Assembly: GCA_945897515.1 (NCBI GenBank)
Contig: CAMDFO010000006.1
Location: forward strand, 40,843-104,842
Origin: Rhodoplanes serenus
Lineage (GTDB): Bacteria > Pseudomonadota > Alphaproteobacteria > Rhizobiales > Xanthobacteraceae
Direction of reading: 5' to 3'
Length of the DNA stretch: 64,000 nucleotides
Notes under the pieces: generated by a model
Database searches by the model: none
Told to the model about the DNA's origin: nothing
The model's input: the letters and a program-made list of their open reading frames with translations, nothing else
Translations under genes and position numbers: made by a program
Shown here: one piece after another, positions 60,914-64,000 of the stretch
Layout: each line of letters starts with the position of its first letter
How positions within the stretch are numbered: position 1 is the first letter of the stretch

Positions 60914-61672
60914 ATGTCCAAGGCCGAAGCGCCGCTGATCGATCCAAGCGAGCCGTTCGTCGTTCCCCGTCACGTCGCCATCATCATGGATGGCAACGGG
61001 CGCTGGGCGGCCGCGCGCGGACTGCCGCGCACCGAAGGCCATCGCCGCGGCGTCGAGGCGCTGCGCAAGACAGTGCGGGCGGCGGGCGAGCTCGGCATCT
61101 CGTTTCTTACGATTTTTTCGTTCAGCTCGGAGAACTGGTCGCGGCCGGCATCGGAGATCCGCGACCTGATGGGGCTGCTGCGCCGGTTCATCCGGAACGA
61201 TCTTGCTGAGTTGCACCAAAGCCGCGTCCGCGTGCGCGTGATCGGGCAGCGCAACGATCTCGCCGACGACATCAGGCGCCTGCTGGAAGAAGCCGAGGAA
61301 CTGACGCGCGACAACGACGGCCTCACGCTGGTGGTGGCGTTCAACTATGGCGCCCGCCAGGAGATCGCACGCGCGGCCGAGCGGATCGCAAGCGAAGTCG
61401 CGGCGGGACGGCTAGCCCCCGAGGCGGTGACGGCGGACCTGATCGCGCGCCATCTCGACGCGCCGGATCTGCCCGACCCCGACCTGATCATCCGCACCAG
61501 CGGAGAGCAGCGCCTTTCGAATTTTCTGCTCTGGCAGGCGGCCTACAGCGAGCTGGTGTTCGTGCCGATCTACTGGCCCGATTTCGATCGCTCCGCGCTC
61601 GAAGACGCGATCGGCGAATACCGGCGGCGAGAGCGCCGGTTCGGCGGCCTCGTCGCGCAGGCCGGGTCCTGA
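60914..61672 (+). CDS. uppS: Undecaprenyl diphosphate synthase (UppS)
   Basis: This cis-prenyltransferase makes the C55 carrier lipid for peptidoglycan and LPS. The 252-residue product has the catalytic loop [17 protein letters not shown] (about residues 20-36; Asp in MDGNG), FSSENWSRP (about 71-79), and the C-terminal [23 protein letters not shown] (about 194-216), which provides the diphosphate Arg/Ser. It is followed 2 bp later by cdsA. Confidence 0.98.
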   Translation: MSKAEAPLIDPSEPFVVPRHVAIIMDGNGRWAAARGLPRTEGHRRGVEALRKTVRAAGELGISFLTIFSFSSENWSRPASEIRDLMGLLRRFIRNDLAELHQSRVRVRVIGQRNDLADDIRRLLEEAEELTRDNDGLTLVVAFNYGARQEIARAAERIASEVAAGRLAPEAVTADLIARHLDAPDLPDPDLIIRTSGEQRLSNFLLWQAAYSELVFVPIYWPDFDRSALEDAIGEYRRRERRFGGLVAQAGS

Positions 61673-61674
61673 TC

Positions 61675-62430
61675 GTGGCAGGCACCGATCCGGCGGCCGA
61701 TCGCAACAACGCGCAGCCCGTGTCGGCTGGACGCAGCAATCTGGCGCTGCGCGTTCTGTCGTCGCTGGTGCTGATACCGCTGGCGCTGTTCGTCGCCTGG
61801 CTCGGCGGCTGGGCGTTCAATCTGTTCTGGGGAATCGCTGCGCTCCTGATCGTGTACGAATGGACGAAGTTGACGGTTGGCTCCGCCTCGCCCAGGGCCT
61901 TGGACATGCGGACCTCGCTTTGGGTGTGCGCCGGACTGATCTATGCGGCTGCCCTCATGATGGCCGCGTGTGTTCTGCGGGCCGACGATTCCACGGGCCT
62001 CGTCGCCATCCTGTTCCTGTTTGCGGTGGTGTGGGGCACCGACATCGCCGCGTATTTCGCCGGTCGCACCTTCGGCGGACCGAAGCTGATGCCGCGTGTC
62101 AGCCCGAAGAAGACCTGGTCGGGTGCGCTCGGAGGAACGTTCGCCGGCGTCGCCGCCGCGGTCGTGGTGGCCTGGCTTGCGGGACTGCGCAACCTTGGCG
62201 CGATTGCGCTCGTTGCCCTGGTGCTGTCGTTCGTTTCGCAGGCGGGAGACCTCATGGAATCGGCACTCAAACGCCAATTCGGCGCCAAGGATTCCGGCGG
62301 CCTGCTTCCCGGTCATGGCGGCTTGATGGATCGGCTCGACGGTTTTGCGGTCGCCGTGGTGGTGGCTGCCGTGATCGGCATCGTGCGCGGGGGGCTGGAC
62401 GCCCCCGCGCGCGGCCTGCTGGTGTGGTGA
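61675..62430 (+). CDS. cdsA: Phosphatidate cytidylyltransferase (CdsA)
   Basis: CdsA makes CDP-diacylglycerol, the precursor of all phospholipids. The 251-residue membrane protein has about six to seven helices and the C-terminal family signature ESALKRQFGAKDSGGLLPGHGG followed by LMDRLDG (about residues 201-228). The start is GTG at 61675, immediately after uppS. dxr begins 3 bp later. Confidence 0.95.
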   Translation: MAGTDPAADRNNAQPVSAGRSNLALRVLSSLVLIPLALFVAWLGGWAFNLFWGIAALLIVYEWTKLTVGSASPRALDMRTSLWVCAGLIYAAALMMAACVLRADDSTGLVAILFLFAVVWGTDIAAYFAGRTFGGPKLMPRVSPKKTWSGALGGTFAGVAAAVVVAWLAGLRNLGAIALVALVLSFVSQAGDLMESALKRQFGAKDSGGLLPGHGGLMDRLDGFAVAVVVAAVIGIVRGGLDAPARGLLVW

Positions 62431-62433
62431 GCC

Positions 62434-63663
62434 ATGGCGCTCGGTAGCCCAAAAGTTCGCTCGGAACCGCAGCCGGTTTCGGCTCCCCGGAGCCTGACGC
62501 TGCTCGGCGCCACCGGTTCGGTGGGCGGCAGCACGATTGACCTGATCAAGCGCGGCGGTAGCCGCTACCGCGTCGAGGCGGTGACCGCCAACAACAATGC
62601 GGCGGCGCTGGCCCGCCTCTCACGCGAGTTGAACGTGCGCTTCGCCGCGGTCGCCAATCCTTCCGCTTATGCCGAACTCAAGGATGCGTTGTCGGGCTCC
62701 GGCATTGTGGCTGCAGCCGGCGAAGACGCCTTGATCGAAGCGGCCGAGCGCCCGGCCGAGTGGGTGATGGCCGCGATCAGCGGCTCCGCCGGGCTCAAAT
62801 CCACTTTGGCTGCCGCCAAGCGCGGGGCCACCATTGCGCTCGCCAACAAGGAGTGCCTGGTCTGCGCCGGCGGCCTGTTCATGCGCAGCGCCGCGGCCGC
62901 TGGCGCCAACGTGCTGCCGGTCGATTCCGAGCACAACGCGCTGTTCCAGGCGCTGACCGCCGGCCGCCGCGAGGATGTCCAGCGTGCGATCCTGACCGCC
63001 TCCGGCGGTCCATTTCGCACCTGGTCGATGGAAGCGATGCGCGCAGCCACTCCCGAACAGGCGCTGCGCCATCCGAACTGGTCGATGGGAGCCAAAGTGA
63101 CGATCGATTCCGCGACCCTGATGAACAAGGGCCTGGAGCTGATCGAGGCGCACCATCTGTTTGCGCTGGAGCCGTCCAAGCTCGATGTGCTGGTCCATCC
63201 GCAATCGATCGTGCACGGACTCATAGAGTTCCGCGACGGCTCGGTGGTGGCGCAGCTCGGCGCACCCGACATGCGGATCCCGATTGCCTATTGCCTGGCC
63301 TGGCCGGATCGCATCGATGGGGCCGCGGCACGGCTTGACCTGGCTCGGATCGCGAACCTGAGCTTCGAGGCGCCAGATCCGGTGCGGTTTCCGGCGCTGG
63401 CGATCGCCCGCAGCGTGCTTGAAGGCGGGGGCGCGGGTCCGACTGTGCTCAATGGGGCCAACGAGATCGCCGTTGAGGCGTTTGTGACCCACCGGCTCGG
63501 CTTTACCGGGATCGCAGCCCTGGTGGCCGCCACAATTGATGCCGCGGAGCGCGGCGGCCTGCGGAATGAGCCGCAAAATGTGGAAGAGGCGCTCGCCGTT
63601 GACCATATGGCAAGGACGCTGGCGCTAGAGCTTTTGCCTGAAATAGCCGCAAAGGCATCATAA
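62434..63663 (+). CDS. dxr: 1-deoxy-D-xylulose 5-phosphate reductoisomerase (Dxr)
   Basis: Dxr makes MEP from DXP with NADPH, the committed step of the non-mevalonate isoprenoid pathway. The 409-residue product has the NADPH fold [15 protein letters not shown] (about residues 24-38), [10 protein letters not shown] (about 135-144), the metal-binding [11 protein letters not shown] (about 163-173), and [18 protein letters not shown] (about 226-243). It lies between cdsA and rseP, as in most proteobacteria. Confidence 0.98.
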   Translation: MALGSPKVRSEPQPVSAPRSLTLLGATGSVGGSTIDLIKRGGSRYRVEAVTANNNAAALARLSRELNVRFAAVANPSAYAELKDALSGSGIVAAAGEDALIEAAERPAEWVMAAISGSAGLKSTLAAAKRGATIALANKECLVCAGGLFMRSAAAAGANVLPVDSEHNALFQALTAGRREDVQRAILTASGGPFRTWSMEAMRAATPEQALRHPNWSMGAKVTIDSATLMNKGLELIEAHHLFALEPSKLDVLVHPQSIVHGLIEFRDGSVVAQLGAPDMRIPIAYCLAWPDRIDGAAARLDLARIANLSFEAPDPVRFPALAIARSVLEGGGAGPTVLNGANEIAVEAFVTHRLGFTGIAALVAATIDAAERGGLRNEPQNVEEALAVDHMARTLALELLPEIAAKAS

Positions 63664-63707
63664 GAGCCTCCAGGGTTCGTGGATTACGCAAGGGGACAAG
63701 GGTCCAA

Positions 63708-64000
63708 ATGGACATTCTGAGCAATTTCGGCCTTTGGGGTGCCGGCTGGACGGGATGGATCATTCCCTTCCTTTTCGCGCTGAGCGTCGTGGTGTTCTTT
63801 CACGAGTTGGGCCACTTCCTGGTTGCCCGCTGGTGCGGCGTTCGGGTGCTGACATTTTCAGTCGGGTTCGGACCTGAACTGTTCGGCTTTACCGACCGTC
63901 ACGGCACCCGCTGGAAGATCGCCGCCATCCCGTTGGGCGGCTATGTGAAGTTCTTCGGCGACGAGAACGCCGCAAGCGTCCCCGACCAGGCGGCGGCGTC
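63708..64000 (+). CDS. rseP: RIP metalloprotease RseP, partial (5' part only)
   Basis: Site-2 intramembrane protease; it cleaves anti-sigma factors and remnant signal peptides. Only the first 97 codons are in the window. The first membrane helix carries the zinc motif HELGH (FFHELGHFLVARWCGVRV, about residues 31-48), followed by FSVGFGPELF and IPLGGYVKFFGDE, which are typical of the family. The gene continues past the window end, and the 44-bp gap after dxr carries AAGGGGA as ribosome binding site. Confidence 0.96.
   Translation, partial: MDILSNFGLWGAGWTGWIIPFLFALSVVVFFHELGHFLVARWCGVRVLTFSVGFGPELFGFTDRHGTRWKIAAIPLGGYVKFFGDENAASVPDQAAA

Overview
The window is a GC-rich chromosomal segment from an alphaproteobacterium, most likely order Hyphomicrobiales (Bradyrhizobiaceae/Xanthobacteraceae type). 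This rests on the conserved gene order tig-clpP-clpX-lon-hup, nuoA-N-birA-rnj-mce, proS-lolC-lolD-dnaE and rpsB-tsf-pyrH-frr-uppS-cdsA-dxr-rseP, on a short alphaproteobacterial ProRS, an S2 protein with a long C-terminal extension, a DUF3551-type secreted protein, and LexA boxes of the alphaproteobacterial type (GTTC-N7-GTTC). No plasmid, phage, transposase or CRISPR sequence was seen.

Layout. 0.1-5.5 kb: a membrane diguanylate cyclase, then a minus-strand TRAP transporter operon led by a two-domain extradiol-dioxygenase-like VOC gene. 5.6-9.9 kb: sodC, glnA and glnB (with a well-spaced sigma-54 promoter), and divergent nnr (NAD(P)HX repair). 10-18 kb: tRNA-Leu, trigger factor, ClpP, ClpX, Lon and HU (protein quality control), then tRNA-Val, a small secreted protein and tRNA-Asp. 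18-28 kb: an accessory block with a FAH-fold enzyme, a BKACE-fold enzyme, an FAD monooxygenase and a cupin (probably catabolic), followed by a heavy-metal RND efflux cluster with a His/Cys-rich small protein and an unusual adaptor. 28.3-42.9 kb: all 14 complex I genes, nuoA to nuoN, then birA, rnj, mce and a DUF1467 gene. 46-57 kb: DUF3551 protein, proS, lolC, lolD, two related small secreted proteins, a 32-codon gene under a double LexA box, dnaE, a VOC protein and an FAD monooxygenase. 57-64 kb: translation, cell-envelope and isoprenoid genes, ending inside rseP.

The core genes form long same-strand operons with 4-nt overlaps (nuoL/nuoM, nuoN/birA). Two classes of about 75-105 bp nested palindromic repeats lie between genes, two of them inside operons (dctP/dctQ and nuoJ/nuoK).

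The most interesting item is at 51326-51479: a compact promoter overlapped by two LexA boxes in mirror orientation drives a 32-residue single-helix membrane protein. By size, topology and regulation it recalls the SOS-induced division inhibitor SidA of Caulobacter. Other points are a structured rpsB leader, a strong minus-strand terminator with no assigned gene upstream of proS, and a His-rich insertion in NuoL. Everything here comes from reading sequence and family knowledge; no database search was run.
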